Below are positions 17,472 to 24,403 of a stretch of DNA of 64,000 nucleotides, in pieces; position 1 is the stretch's first letter, and every line of letters starts with the position of its first letter. The translations under genes were made by a program, and so were the position numbers. Source of the DNA: UBA4742 sp963734965 (GTDB lineage: Bacteria > Actinomycetota > Acidimicrobiia > Acidimicrobiales > Acidimicrobilacustridaceae); assembly GCA_963734965.1 (NCBI GenBank), contig CAVTJK010000004.1, forward strand, positions 2,046,001-2,110,000, read 5' to 3'. The notes below the pieces were generated by a model. It saw only the letters and a program-made list of their open reading frames with translations. It did no database searches and was not told the DNA's origin.

Positions 17472-18434
17472 TCAGCCCTCAGGGACGATGACCACCCGGC
17501 GTCGCTGATCCTCGCCCTCCGAGACCGTGGACACGCCGTCGATCTCGTTGACCGTGTCGTGGACCACCTTGCGATCGGCTGCGTTCATGGGCTCGAGCGC
17601 CTTCTGCGAGCCCGACGCCTTGACGTCCTCGGCCACGGACCGGGCGAAGCGTTCGAGCGCCTCGCGACGACGCTGGCGGTAGCCGCCGACATCGAGACGC
17701 ACACGACCGTGATGGGTGCCCGTCGCCTTGCGTTGGACCACGGTGCGGCTCAGGTCCTGGATGGCGGCCAGCGTCTGGCCCTTGGGGCCGATCAGCAACC
17801 CGAGGTCATCTCCGGCCACCTGGATCTCGATGGTCTCGTCGTCGATCTTCTCCGACGTCAATTCGCCCTCGAGGCCGTAGGCCTCGAGCAACCCCTCCAT
17901 GAACTCGCTGATGATGGCCGCTTGCTCGTCTACCGAGACGTCCTCGCTGGTCATGGAACTTCCCTTCGGGTCAACGGCGTCGGCAGACGACGTGGTGGTG
18001 AGCGTGGGTTCAGGCCGGGGTGCCCGACGGCTGCGAGCCGGGCGGGACCCGGCGCTGGCCCGGACTTGGCCGTTGTCCGCGGCGGCGACAGGATCGGCCG
18101 TCGGGGCCGGTCGCTTCTTGGTGGCGGTGCGCTCGGCGCCCGAACCCTTGGGCTTGGTCGAGGGTTTGCGGCCCCGCTCGCCGGAGGACCCTCGTCCCGA
18201 GGAACCACCGGTCGGGCTGCGACGACGACGGTCACGGCGATCGACCTTGGGCCGGGGCGCCGTCGGGCGCACTCGGGCCCGCACTCGCGCTTCGCGACGA
18301 GTCAGGCCGAACAGGCCGCTCTTGGGCTCGTCGACGATCTCGAACTCGGCGTCGCTCTCGTCGACGCCCAGCTGATCGAGGGCCGCGTTCTTGGCCTCGT
18401 CAAGGGTCCGCCCGGTTGTCTCGACCCACTCCAC
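17472..18434 (-). CDS. jag: Jag/KhpB RNA-binding protein
   Basis: Three parts are visible: an N-terminal Jag domain (VETTGRTLDEAKNAALDQLG and the KSGLFGLTRREARVRARV motif), a basic Ser/Pro/Arg-rich linker of about 110 residues, then KH (DDLGLLIGPKGQTLAAIQDL) and R3H (RQRRREALERFARSVAEDV, NAADRKVVHD) domains. KH-R3H proteins bind RNA and affect cell-envelope growth in Gram-positive bacteria. 320 aa is long owing to the linker. It starts 8 bases after the yidC stop in the same operon. Confidence 0.92.
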   Translation of the reverse strand: MEWVETTGRTLDEAKNAALDQLGVDESDAEFEIVDEPKSGLFGLTRREARVRARVRPTAPRPKVDRRDRRRRSPTGGSSGRGSSGERGRKPSTKPKGSGAERTATKKRPAPTADPVAAADNGQVRASAGSRPARSRRAPRPEPTLTTTSSADAVDPKGSSMTSEDVSVDEQAAIISEFMEGLLEAYGLEGELTSEKIDDETIEIQVAGDDLGLLIGPKGQTLAAIQDLSRTVVQRKATGTHHGRVRLDVGGYRQRRREALERFARSVAEDVKASGSQKALEPMNAADRKVVHDTVNEIDGVSTVSEGEDQRRRVVIVPEG

Positions 18435-18442
18435 GGCGTCGG

Positions 18443-19699
18443 CTACCCCTTCTTGTTCTTGCGGGCGCGTGGCTGCGGAACCGGTTGGGTCGGCTTGGCG
18501 TTGTCCGTCGTGGCTCCGTTGGCCTTGGTCGACGACGAACCGCGGGCGCTCGAGCCCGACTTGGTGGTCGACGACTTGGCCGGTGCCTTCTTGGCCGGCG
18601 ACTTCGCCGGGGCCTTGGCTGGTGCCTTCTTGGCCGACGCGGACGACTTGGAGGCCGAACCGTTGGTCGCCCGCGATCCCCCGGCCTTGGATCCGCTGGT
18701 GTTCGCCTTCGACGCCGGCTTGGCCTCGGCCGGATCGTCTCGCTGCGACGCCGCCGCCAGCCGAGCCATGAAGCCCGCCGGCTTGGCTTCGGCCACACTG
18801 CCGCCGTCGGACTTGGGGCCCTTGGGGCCGCTGGGGGAGCCGGCGATGGCCTTGCCCGGCCCGGCGGCGCCGGTGGCGTCATCGCTGTAGAGGCTGCGAC
18901 CGATGAACCACTGCTGGCCCACCCGGTACATGTTCGACACCGCGAAGTACAGCACCAAGCCGGCCGGGAGCCCGATCGAGATCACGGGCAGGAAGAACGG
19001 CATGATCTTCATGATTGCTTGTTGCTGCTGCGGCACTGATGAAGCAGGAGTACGTCCTTGGATCTGCTTCTGCTGGATCCAGCCGGTCAGACCGACGATG
19101 GCGATGAGGATGATGTAGGGCAGGGCGTGACCGACGCCTGAACCGATGGCCTTGCTGGCGCTCACCGAGAGGTCCATGCCCAGCGCGTTCATGGTGTTGC
19201 TGTGGCTGAGGTTCTGGTAGAGCGTCGTGTCGTGCCGGAGATAGGACGGATCGAAGTAGCTGTTCTGGGGGAGCGTCGGCACGGGCGGCTTGGTGGTGTG
19301 GGCGCCCGTCCCCAACTGGCCGCTGGCGAAGCCGACGTTGAAGCCCATCAGGCTGACCCGCCGCGTCAAACCCCGGAGCACCGCGTACAGCACGATGAAT
19401 ACGGGCATCTGCACGATCAAGGGGAGACAGCCACCTAAGGGGCTGACGTTGTTCTCCTTGTAGAACTTCAGCAGCTCCTCGTTCTGGCGCTGGCGGTCGT
19501 CCTTGTACTGGGTCTGGATCCGCTTCATCTCGGGTTGGAGCCGCTGCATGACCATCATCGAGCGTGTGCCCTTGAGGGTCAGCGGGGTCATCGGGATCAT
19601 GATGACCAGCGTCAGGCCGGTGATGGCCCAGGCGTAGTTGTTCCAGAGGGCGTAGATCCAGGCCAGGACGCCAGCAACGATGTCGAAGAACACGCTCAT
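18443..19699 (-). CDS. yidC: Membrane protein insertase YidC
   Basis: Inserts membrane proteins alone or with SecYEG. The 60KD_IMP core is clear: AITGLTLVIMIPMTPLTLKG, QRLQPEMKRIQTQYKDDRQR, NVSPLGGCLPLIVQMPVFIV and LPAGLVLYFAVSNMYRVGQQ, giving about five spans without the large periplasmic domain of proteobacteria. After residue 300 comes a long Lys/Ala/Pro/Ser tail with repeated KAPAK units, presumably cytosolic and ribosome-facing. Its ATG overlaps the yidD stop (ATGA). 418 aa is on the long side only because of the tail. Confidence 0.95.
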   Translation of the reverse strand: MSVFFDIVAGVLAWIYALWNNYAWAITGLTLVIMIPMTPLTLKGTRSMMVMQRLQPEMKRIQTQYKDDRQRQNEELLKFYKENNVSPLGGCLPLIVQMPVFIVLYAVLRGLTRRVSLMGFNVGFASGQLGTGAHTTKPPVPTLPQNSYFDPSYLRHDTTLYQNLSHSNTMNALGMDLSVSASKAIGSGVGHALPYIILIAIVGLTGWIQQKQIQGRTPASSVPQQQQAIMKIMPFFLPVISIGLPAGLVLYFAVSNMYRVGQQWFIGRSLYSDDATGAAGPGKAIAGSPSGPKGPKSDGGSVAEAKPAGFMARLAAASQRDDPAEAKPASKANTSGSKAGGSRATNGSASKSSASAKKAPAKAPAKSPAKKAPAKSSTTKSGSSARGSSSTKANGATTDNAKPTQPVPQPRARKNKKG

Positions 19700-20109
19700 G
19701 AGATCTGCCTTCTGAGGGGATGCGCCATCTCGAGTGACGGCGATCCGAGCGAACGACCGGTCATGCCGGACGCGACGGCGACGCCATCATCTCGCCCGGA
19801 GTCCACCGCGTGACAATCGGGCCCCTCCGGCGGGGAGGCGGGACCGGCCAGCGCATCAGGTGAACCGGGTACCGGGTCCCATCCATGGGCGCCCCATGGG
19901 TGGCAACGGCCGATCCGGCGCGCCGCGAGCCAGGCGCCGCGCCCGGCGCCGTGGAGCTCGATCGCCTCGACGGCATAGACCGAGCAACTCGGCACGTACC
20001 GGCACGGCGAGCTCCGCCACGAGAACGCGAGCTGATAGGCCCGCACACCGGCCCGCAGCAGGCGCGCCGGCGAGCTGAGTCGGACGTCAGCGCCGGGCTG
20101 GTCAGCCAC
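19696..20109 (-). CDS. yidD: Membrane protein insertion efficiency factor YidD
   Basis: RAYQLAFSWRSSPCRYVPSC is followed by SVYAVEAIELHG, ARRIGRCHPWG and GWDPVP: the conserved Cys-containing YidD core. GTG 20109 is chosen because it overlaps the rnpA stop by 8 bases, the usual operon spacing, leaving about 10 residues before the core. The C-terminal 60 residues after DPVP have no family counterpart and look like a drift extension down to the yidC overlap. YidD helps YidC-dependent insertion at the membrane. Confidence 0.9.
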   Translation of the reverse strand: MADQPGADVRLSSPARLLRAGVRAYQLAFSWRSSPCRYVPSCSVYAVEAIELHGAGRGAWLAARRIGRCHPWGAHGWDPVPGSPDALAGPASPPEGPDCHAVDSGRDDGVAVASGMTGRSLGSPSLEMAHPLRRQIS

Positions 20110-20599
20110 GGCCGGGGCCGGCCGGGGACAGACGGGCCACCGACACCCGCACATCCGCGTCGATCTGGGCATAGGTGCTGGTCACAGCGTCGGAACTGGC
20201 GCCGATGAGGTAGGCGCCAGGCGCCAGGCCGGGGTCGGCGGCGATGTCGCGGACGATGGCGCGCAGCCGGCGTCGGACGCGATTGCGCTCGACGGCCGAA
20301 CCCACCCGGCGGCCGACGACGTAGGCGACACGCGGGGGCGAGTCGGTCGAGGACGCGACGTGGGTGAGCGTCACCACGCCCGTACGCACCCGTCGACCCG
20401 ACCGCCGGAACCCGACGAAGGTCTGTCGATCACGAACCCGCCACGTCAGGCTGAGAGCTTGTGGCGACCCTTGAGCCGCCGCGTCCTCAGCACGGCGCGG
20501 CCCGCTCGGGTCGACATGCGATGCCGGAAGCCGTGGCGCTTGGCGCGCCGACGGTTGTTGGGCTGGTAGGTGCGCTTCACGATCTGCCTCCTGGACCAC
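20102..20599 (-). CDS. rnpA: RNase P protein component, extended frame overlapping rpmH
   Basis: The conserved part (FVGFRRSGRR, PPRVAYVVGRRVGSAVERNR, VRRRLRAIVRDI, GAYLIGASS) is RnpA, which with RNase P RNA matures tRNA 5' ends. No ATG, GTG or TTG exists in frame between the end of rpmH and this core; the only weak possibility is CTG at 20449 without a ribosome site. Further upstream the frame stays open through all of rpmH to GTG 20599, which has AGGAGG 4 bases ahead. That gives 165 aa with an Ala/Pro/Gln-rich N-terminal extension. A full overlap of rnpA over rpmH is known in Thermus, where RnpA is also about 163 aa. I prefer the long form; the core call is certain, the start is not. Confidence 0.85.
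   Translation of the reverse strand: MVQEADREAHLPAQQPSARQAPRLPASHVDPSGPRRAEDAAAQGSPQALSLTWRVRDRQTFVGFRRSGRRVRTGVVTLTHVASSTDSPPRVAYVVGRRVGSAVERNRVRRRLRAIVRDIAADPGLAPGAYLIGASSDAVTSTYAQIDADVRVSVARLSPAGPGRG
20446..20580 (-). CDS. rpmH: 50S ribosomal protein L34
   Basis: A 44-residue basic protein starting MKRTYQPNNRRRAKRHGF, with RHRMSTRAGRAVL and RRLKGRHKLSA, is an unmistakable L34. The GTG start at 20580 has AGGAGG 6 bases upstream. The whole gene lies inside the extended rnpA frame, whose own start is 19 bases further upstream with a second AGGAGG. First gene of the minus-strand operon, divergent from dnaA. Confidence 0.97.
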   Translation of the reverse strand: MKRTYQPNNRRRAKRHGFRHRMSTRAGRAVLRTRRLKGRHKLSA

Positions 20600-20733
20600 G
20601 AAGCCTCCTGGCCCGCGGTGGATACGACTCCCAGTGGGGGCTTGGGAGCTGGTCGCGGCTCGGCTCGGATCGAGCCAGGTCAGCGACCCTCGTCTGGCTT
20701 CACGCGCCGGATTCGGGCACATGACGTGCTCAA

Positions 20734-20763
20734 AGCGTAGAGCCATCTCGGCGACCGCAGCAA
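20734..20763 (-). promoter_or_regulatory. Candidate promoter of the rpmH operon
   Basis: On the minus strand TTGCTG (20758-20763) and TACGCT (20734-20739) are 18 bases apart, an acceptable sigma-70-like pair about 135 bases before the rnpA/rpmH starts. The roughly 390-base divergent spacer to dnaA (20600-20986) otherwise shows GC-rich sequence without a clear motif until the DnaA-box cluster at its dnaA end. Confidence 0.35.
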
Positions 20764-20986
20764 CCGCGACCCGCTGTGGTCATCCCCGACGCACCTTCCG
20801 ACGGCGTCCACCGGCCGAAACGGCTGCTCAGGCGGGGTCGGCCACCGGCCAGGTGCGCCGGCCCAGGACCGGTGCTAGCGTCCCTGACTCGCCCCAGATG
20901 ACGCGGTTGCCAGCAACGTCTGGGACGTCGGTCCGGCTCCGCTCCTGGGGCCGGCAGGGCCCTGCACCGAGGCGCAGCCGCGCACG

Positions 20987-21074
20987 TTTTCCACAGGTGT
21001 GGACGTCATTGTGGACTTCCCGAGCAGCATGGAGGCGTTGAGGCAGGTGGACAACGCAGAGATCCTGTGGACAG
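20987..21074. promoter_or_regulatory. Cluster of DnaA-box-like 9-mers over the dnaA start
   Basis: Against the actinobacterial box TTGTCCACA: TTTTCCACA at 20987 (8/9), and inverted copies TGTGGACGT at 20998, TGTGGACTT at 21010 (7/9 each), GGTGGACAA at 21046 and TGTGGACAG at 21066 (8/9 each). Five boxes in 88 bases cover the start codon region, which suggests DnaA autoregulation or origin activity. A perfect inverted box (TGTGGACAA) lies at 21370-21378 inside the coding region of the domain II linker. Confidence 0.6.
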
Positions 21075-22447
21075 CGTGTGCGGGCGTACTCCGGGAACAG
21101 GTCTCCGAAGCCGTCTGGCAGACAACGTTCGCCGGAGCCCAAGCCGTGCGATCCGATGCGGACATCTTCGTGCTGGCCGTGCCCAGCACGGTGGTTCGCG
21201 AGCGGATCGAGGGCCGCTATCTCACGCTGGTCAAGAGCGCGCTGGCCGATGCCGGCGGGGCCGCCCAGGACCTCGTCATCGAAGTGCACACCGATGGTGC
21301 TGTCGCTACCAGTGACATGACGTTCACGTCTCGGGACGACTTCGCTTTCCACAGAGATGAGCCCGAACCTGTGGACAAGTCGGGGGTGATGAACGGCCGA
21401 GGGACCGCGCAAGCGGGCTCGCAACCGGTGAATCCCCGCTACACGTTCGAGGCGTTCGTGACCGGCACATCGAACCGATTTGCCCACGCCGCCGCCCTCT
21501 CGGTCGCCGAGACCCCGGCCCGGTCCTACAACCCGCTGTTCATCTACGGCGACGCCGGCTTGGGCAAGACCCACCTCCTGCAAGCCATCGCCCACTACGT
21601 CGACGAGAACTACCCGACATACACCGTTCGTTACGTCTCCACCGAGACGTTCATGAACCAGTTCGTCGACGCCATCCGCACCAATTCGCCCGCCGAGTTC
21701 AAGAAGCGCTACCGCGAAGTGGACGTCCTGCTCCTCGACGACATCCAGTTCCTCGAGGGTCGTGAGGGTCTCCAAGAGGAGCTCTTCCACACCTTCAACG
21801 CGCTCCATCAGGCCAACCATCAGATCGTGCTGTCCTCGGACCGCCCGCCCGATGCCATCCCGACCCTCGAGGATCGGCTGCGCAGCCGGTTCAAGATGGG
21901 ACTGATCACCGAGATCAACCCTCCCGATCTCGAGACCCGACTGGCGATCCTGCACAAGAAGGCCGAGAGCGAGCCCGTCTCGCCCCCACCCGATGTGCTC
22001 GAGTTCATCGCCACCCACATCACCAACAACATCCGCGAGCTCGAAGGTGCCCTCATCCGCGTGTGCGCCTATGCCAGCCTCACCAAAGAAGAGCTCTCGG
22101 TCGAGCTGGCCGAGCGCGTGCTGGCCGACATCCTCTCTGACAGCCAGCCGCGACCCATCACACCCGATCTCATCCTGCAGAAGACCTCGGAGATGTTCGG
22201 CTTCAGCATCGAGGAGATCCGAGGCAAGAGCCGGCGTCGTCCGCTGGTCACCGCCCGCCAGGTCGGCATGTACGTGTTCCGCGAGCAGACCGACATGAGC
22301 TATCCGGCCATCGCTCGCGAGTTCGGTGGTCGTGACCACACGACCGTCATCCACGCCGTCGAGAAGATCGGTGCCCTCATGAAGGAGCGGCGCCAGATCT
22401 ATGACCAGGTCACCGAGCTCACCCAGACGATCCGCAGCGGGGGATGA
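20999..22447 (+). CDS. dnaA: Chromosomal replication initiator DnaA
   Basis: Domain I spans about 18-100 (NAEILWTACAGVLREQVSEA), a short linker follows, domain III is the AAA+ ATPase with Walker A GDAGLGKT at 184-191, Walker B Asp247/Asp248 in LLLDDIQF, and the arginine-finger region RLRSRFKMGL; domain IV ends with GGRDHTTVIHAVEKI, the DNA-binding signature. 482 aa. GTG 20999 is the first start; ATG 21029 (MEALRQVDN) and GTG 21047 are realistic alternatives because the first residues are not conserved. The coding start is covered by DnaA-box-like sites. Divergent to rpmH; dnaN does not follow. Confidence 0.97.
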   Translation: MDVIVDFPSSMEALRQVDNAEILWTACAGVLREQVSEAVWQTTFAGAQAVRSDADIFVLAVPSTVVRERIEGRYLTLVKSALADAGGAAQDLVIEVHTDGAVATSDMTFTSRDDFAFHRDEPEPVDKSGVMNGRGTAQAGSQPVNPRYTFEAFVTGTSNRFAHAAALSVAETPARSYNPLFIYGDAGLGKTHLLQAIAHYVDENYPTYTVRYVSTETFMNQFVDAIRTNSPAEFKKRYREVDVLLLDDIQFLEGREGLQEELFHTFNALHQANHQIVLSSDRPPDAIPTLEDRLRSRFKMGLITEINPPDLETRLAILHKKAESEPVSPPPDVLEFIATHITNNIRELEGALIRVCAYASLTKEELSVELAERVLADILSDSQPRPITPDLILQKTSEMFGFSIEEIRGKSRRRPLVTARQVGMYVFREQTDMSYPAIAREFGGRDHTTVIHAVEKIGALMKERRQIYDQVTELTQTIRSGG

Positions 22448-22699
22448 CGCGGCCCGCGCCGTGCCGGTGGACGACATTGTGGACAGCCCGACCAACGCGG
22501 GGGATCACCGAGGTGATTTCCCCCGGTCGGCCCCGGTCGGTCGTTTCCCGGGCGTTCACCTGTGGCCCATGGGGATAGCGGTCGAACAACCAATGTGGTG
22601 CTGACCAGCACCGATAAGCAGTTGTCCACAATCCACAGCACTTATCACCACTACTAACCAAAGATCTCTCGGTTAGGAACAGAGAAAGCCTGCACCCGA
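22448..22699. other. oriC: Probable oriC (dnaA-recF intergenic region)
   Basis: The 252-base spacer holds a perfect DnaA box TTGTCCACA at 22622-22630, CAATCCACA at 22629 (7/9), an inverted TGTGGACAG at 22478-22486 (8/9), and an AT-rich end (about 22610-22695) with inverted repeats GATAAG/CTTATC and CTAACC/GGTTAG that could be the unwinding element. At 22499-22524 GGGGATCACC and GGTGATTTCCCC form a hairpin that might end the dnaA transcript. Placement next to dnaA, parS 5.7 kb away and divergent gene orientation support the origin. The region is short compared with Streptomyces or Mycobacterium origins, so boxes inside dnaA may contribute. Confidence 0.7.
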
Positions 22700-23779
22700 G
22701 TGCTCCTGCGCCACCTCTGGCTCGCCGACTTCCGTTCGTACACCGACCTCGATGTCGAGTTCGGCCCGGGGCTCACCGCCATCGTCGGAGCGAACGGTCA
22801 GGGCAAGACCAACCTGCTCGAGGCCATCGGCTACCTGGCCACCCTCAGCTCGTTTCGAGGCGCACCAGCCGACGCTCTGGTGCGCCAGGGGGCGTCGTCG
22901 GCAACCGTGCGAGCTGAGGTCGAACGCGAGGGCCGGGACCTGCTGATCGAGGCCGAGCTGGGCGGCAAGGGCCGCAATCGGATCCAGGTGAACCGTCAGC
23001 GCCTGCCCCGCGCCCGGGACCTGCTCGGCGCGCTCCGGGTGTCGGTGTTCTCGCCCGACGACCTGGCTCTGGTGAAAGAAGGGCCCGCCGAGCGTCGCCG
23101 GTACCTCGATGACGCGCTCGTGGCCGCCCAACCCCGGCTCGACGCGGTCCGGACCGAGGTCGACCGCGTCCTGCGTCAGCGCAACGCCCTGTTGCGGCAG
23201 GCCGGTGGCCGTCTGAGCGACGACGTCGCCCTCACCCTCGAGGTGTGGGACGCCAAGTTGGCCGAGGCCGGCGAGCAGCTCACCGCCGAGCGGGTGGCTC
23301 TGCTCGATCAACTCCGTCCCGAGCTGATCGCGGCTTACCAGCGCCTGGCCCAGCGCGCCGCCGAGGTGCAGGTCACCTATCGGTCGGACTGGATGGACGT
23401 CGGTCTGGCTGCCGCACTCGTCGCCGCTCGCCGCGACGAGCTCCGACGCGGAGTCAGCCTGGTCGGCCCTCACCGCGACGATGTCGACTTGTCGATCGCC
23501 GGCCTGCCGGCTCGGACCCATGCGTCCCAGGGCGAGCAGCGGACGCTGGCCTTGGCTCTGCGGCTGGCCGTGCACGAGGTGGTGGCCCGGGCGTCGAGCA
23601 GCACGCCCGTGCTGCTGCTCGACGATGTCTTCTCCGAACTGGATGCCGGCCGCGGTCAGGCCCTGCTCGACAGCCTCGGTGCGGCCCAGACCCTGCTCAC
23701 GACGGCCGGGGCCCTGCCCGAGGGCGCCCGACCCGAGCTGGTGCTCCACGTCGATGACGCCAAGGTCACGCCCGGTTGA
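22700..23779 (+). CDS. recF: DNA repair protein RecF
   Basis: SMC-like ATPase that helps load RecA at gaps. LLRHLWLADFRSYTDLDVEF and Walker A GANGQGKT (residues 30-37) begin the protein; the signature SQGEQRTLALALRLA and Walker B VLLLDDVFSELDAGR end it, as in all RecF proteins. 359 aa is normal. GTG 22700 has no strong ribosome site. It directly follows the origin spacer, where dnaN would ordinarily come first. Its stop is followed within 120 bases by the DUF721 gene. Confidence 0.95.
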   Translation: MLLRHLWLADFRSYTDLDVEFGPGLTAIVGANGQGKTNLLEAIGYLATLSSFRGAPADALVRQGASSATVRAEVEREGRDLLIEAELGGKGRNRIQVNRQRLPRARDLLGALRVSVFSPDDLALVKEGPAERRRYLDDALVAAQPRLDAVRTEVDRVLRQRNALLRQAGGRLSDDVALTLEVWDAKLAEAGEQLTAERVALLDQLRPELIAAYQRLAQRAAEVQVTYRSDWMDVGLAAALVAARRDELRRGVSLVGPHRDDVDLSIAGLPARTHASQGEQRTLALALRLAVHEVVARASSSTPVLLLDDVFSELDAGRGQALLDSLGAAQTLLTTAGALPEGARPELVLHVDDAKVTPG

Positions 23780-23880
23780 TCGACTCATCCGCGCTCGACC
23801 TCTGGTTGCCCATCCGCATGGCAGAGTGCGACTCACCGACCGGCGCCGGCATTCGGTGCGACAATCCGACGGTGCCATGG

Positions 23881-24201
23881 ATGCCCTTGCCGTCGGAGTC
23901 GAGCTCGGACCCCGATCCCATCCGTGAGAGCCTCGATCGGCTGCTGCGCAGCTGGGGAACGGCCTCGACGGCGACCACCCAGTCGTTGTTCGCCGATTGG
24001 GACGAGATCGTGGGCTCGGCGCTGGCGACCCATGCCCGACCTCGCTCGTTGCGTCAGGGAACCCTGGTCGTGGCCGTCACCGATCCGGCCTGGGCGACCC
24101 AGCTGCGCTTCCTCGAATCCGAGCTCCTGGCGCGGATCCGGGCCGCGACCCGTTCCGATGACGTGACGGCGCTACAGGTGCGGGTGGTCGGGGCGCGATA
24201 G
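23881..24201 (+). CDS. DUF721/DciA-like protein
   Basis: The segment PIRESLDRLLRSWGTASTAT, then LFADWDEIVGSALATHARP and LVVAVTDPAWATQLRFLESELL is the DUF721 fold (Rv0004 type). Members called DciA load the replicative helicase in bacteria without DnaC, so a role in initiation at the adjacent origin is plausible. I start at ATG 23881 because conservation begins there; ATG 23818 and TTG 23776, which overlaps recF, are alternatives adding up to 35 residues. About 106 aa from the chosen start. Confidence 0.8.
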   Translation: MPLPSESSSDPDPIRESLDRLLRSWGTASTATTQSLFADWDEIVGSALATHARPRSLRQGTLVVAVTDPAWATQLRFLESELLARIRAATRSDDVTALQVRVVGAR

Positions 24202-24282
24202 GCCAGGACCAGGTCGCGATCTGGGGCGGTGCCGGGCTCGTTTTCCCCCGGCCAGGTGAGCGGGGTCGTCACACCCGTCTGG

Positions 24283-24348
24283 TAGACTGGACACATCGTG
24301 AATCACGCTCCTGACCTGCGTATTTCTGAATTTTCAGGCAGTCGGTAG
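24283..24348 (+). promoter_or_regulatory. gyrB promoter element and possible leaderless leader peptide
   Basis: TAGACT at 24283-24288 is a fair -10 box; no clear -35 is seen. A GTG at 24298 lies about 10 bases behind it, where transcription would begin, and opens a 16-residue frame (NHAPDLRISEFSGSR after the start) that closes at 24348. The peptide region contains a CCTGA/TCAGG inverted repeat. It would be a leaderless upstream frame ahead of gyrB; functional meaning is not shown. The rest of the 202-base spacer has no other gene. Confidence 0.35.
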
Positions 24349-24403
24349 ACGCAGTGGATCACCGTTTCTCCCGCCCGTTCCGCGACGCCTGAAAGGCCAC
24401 GCC

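Noticed and set aside
22499..22524. Rho-independent terminator of dnaA
   Set aside because: The hairpin is good but is followed by C/G-rich sequence and no T-run, so only mentioned under oriC.
24229..24255. Terminator after the DciA-like gene (GCCGGG/CCCGGC stem)
   Set aside because: The T-run lies in the loop, not after the stem; not convincing.
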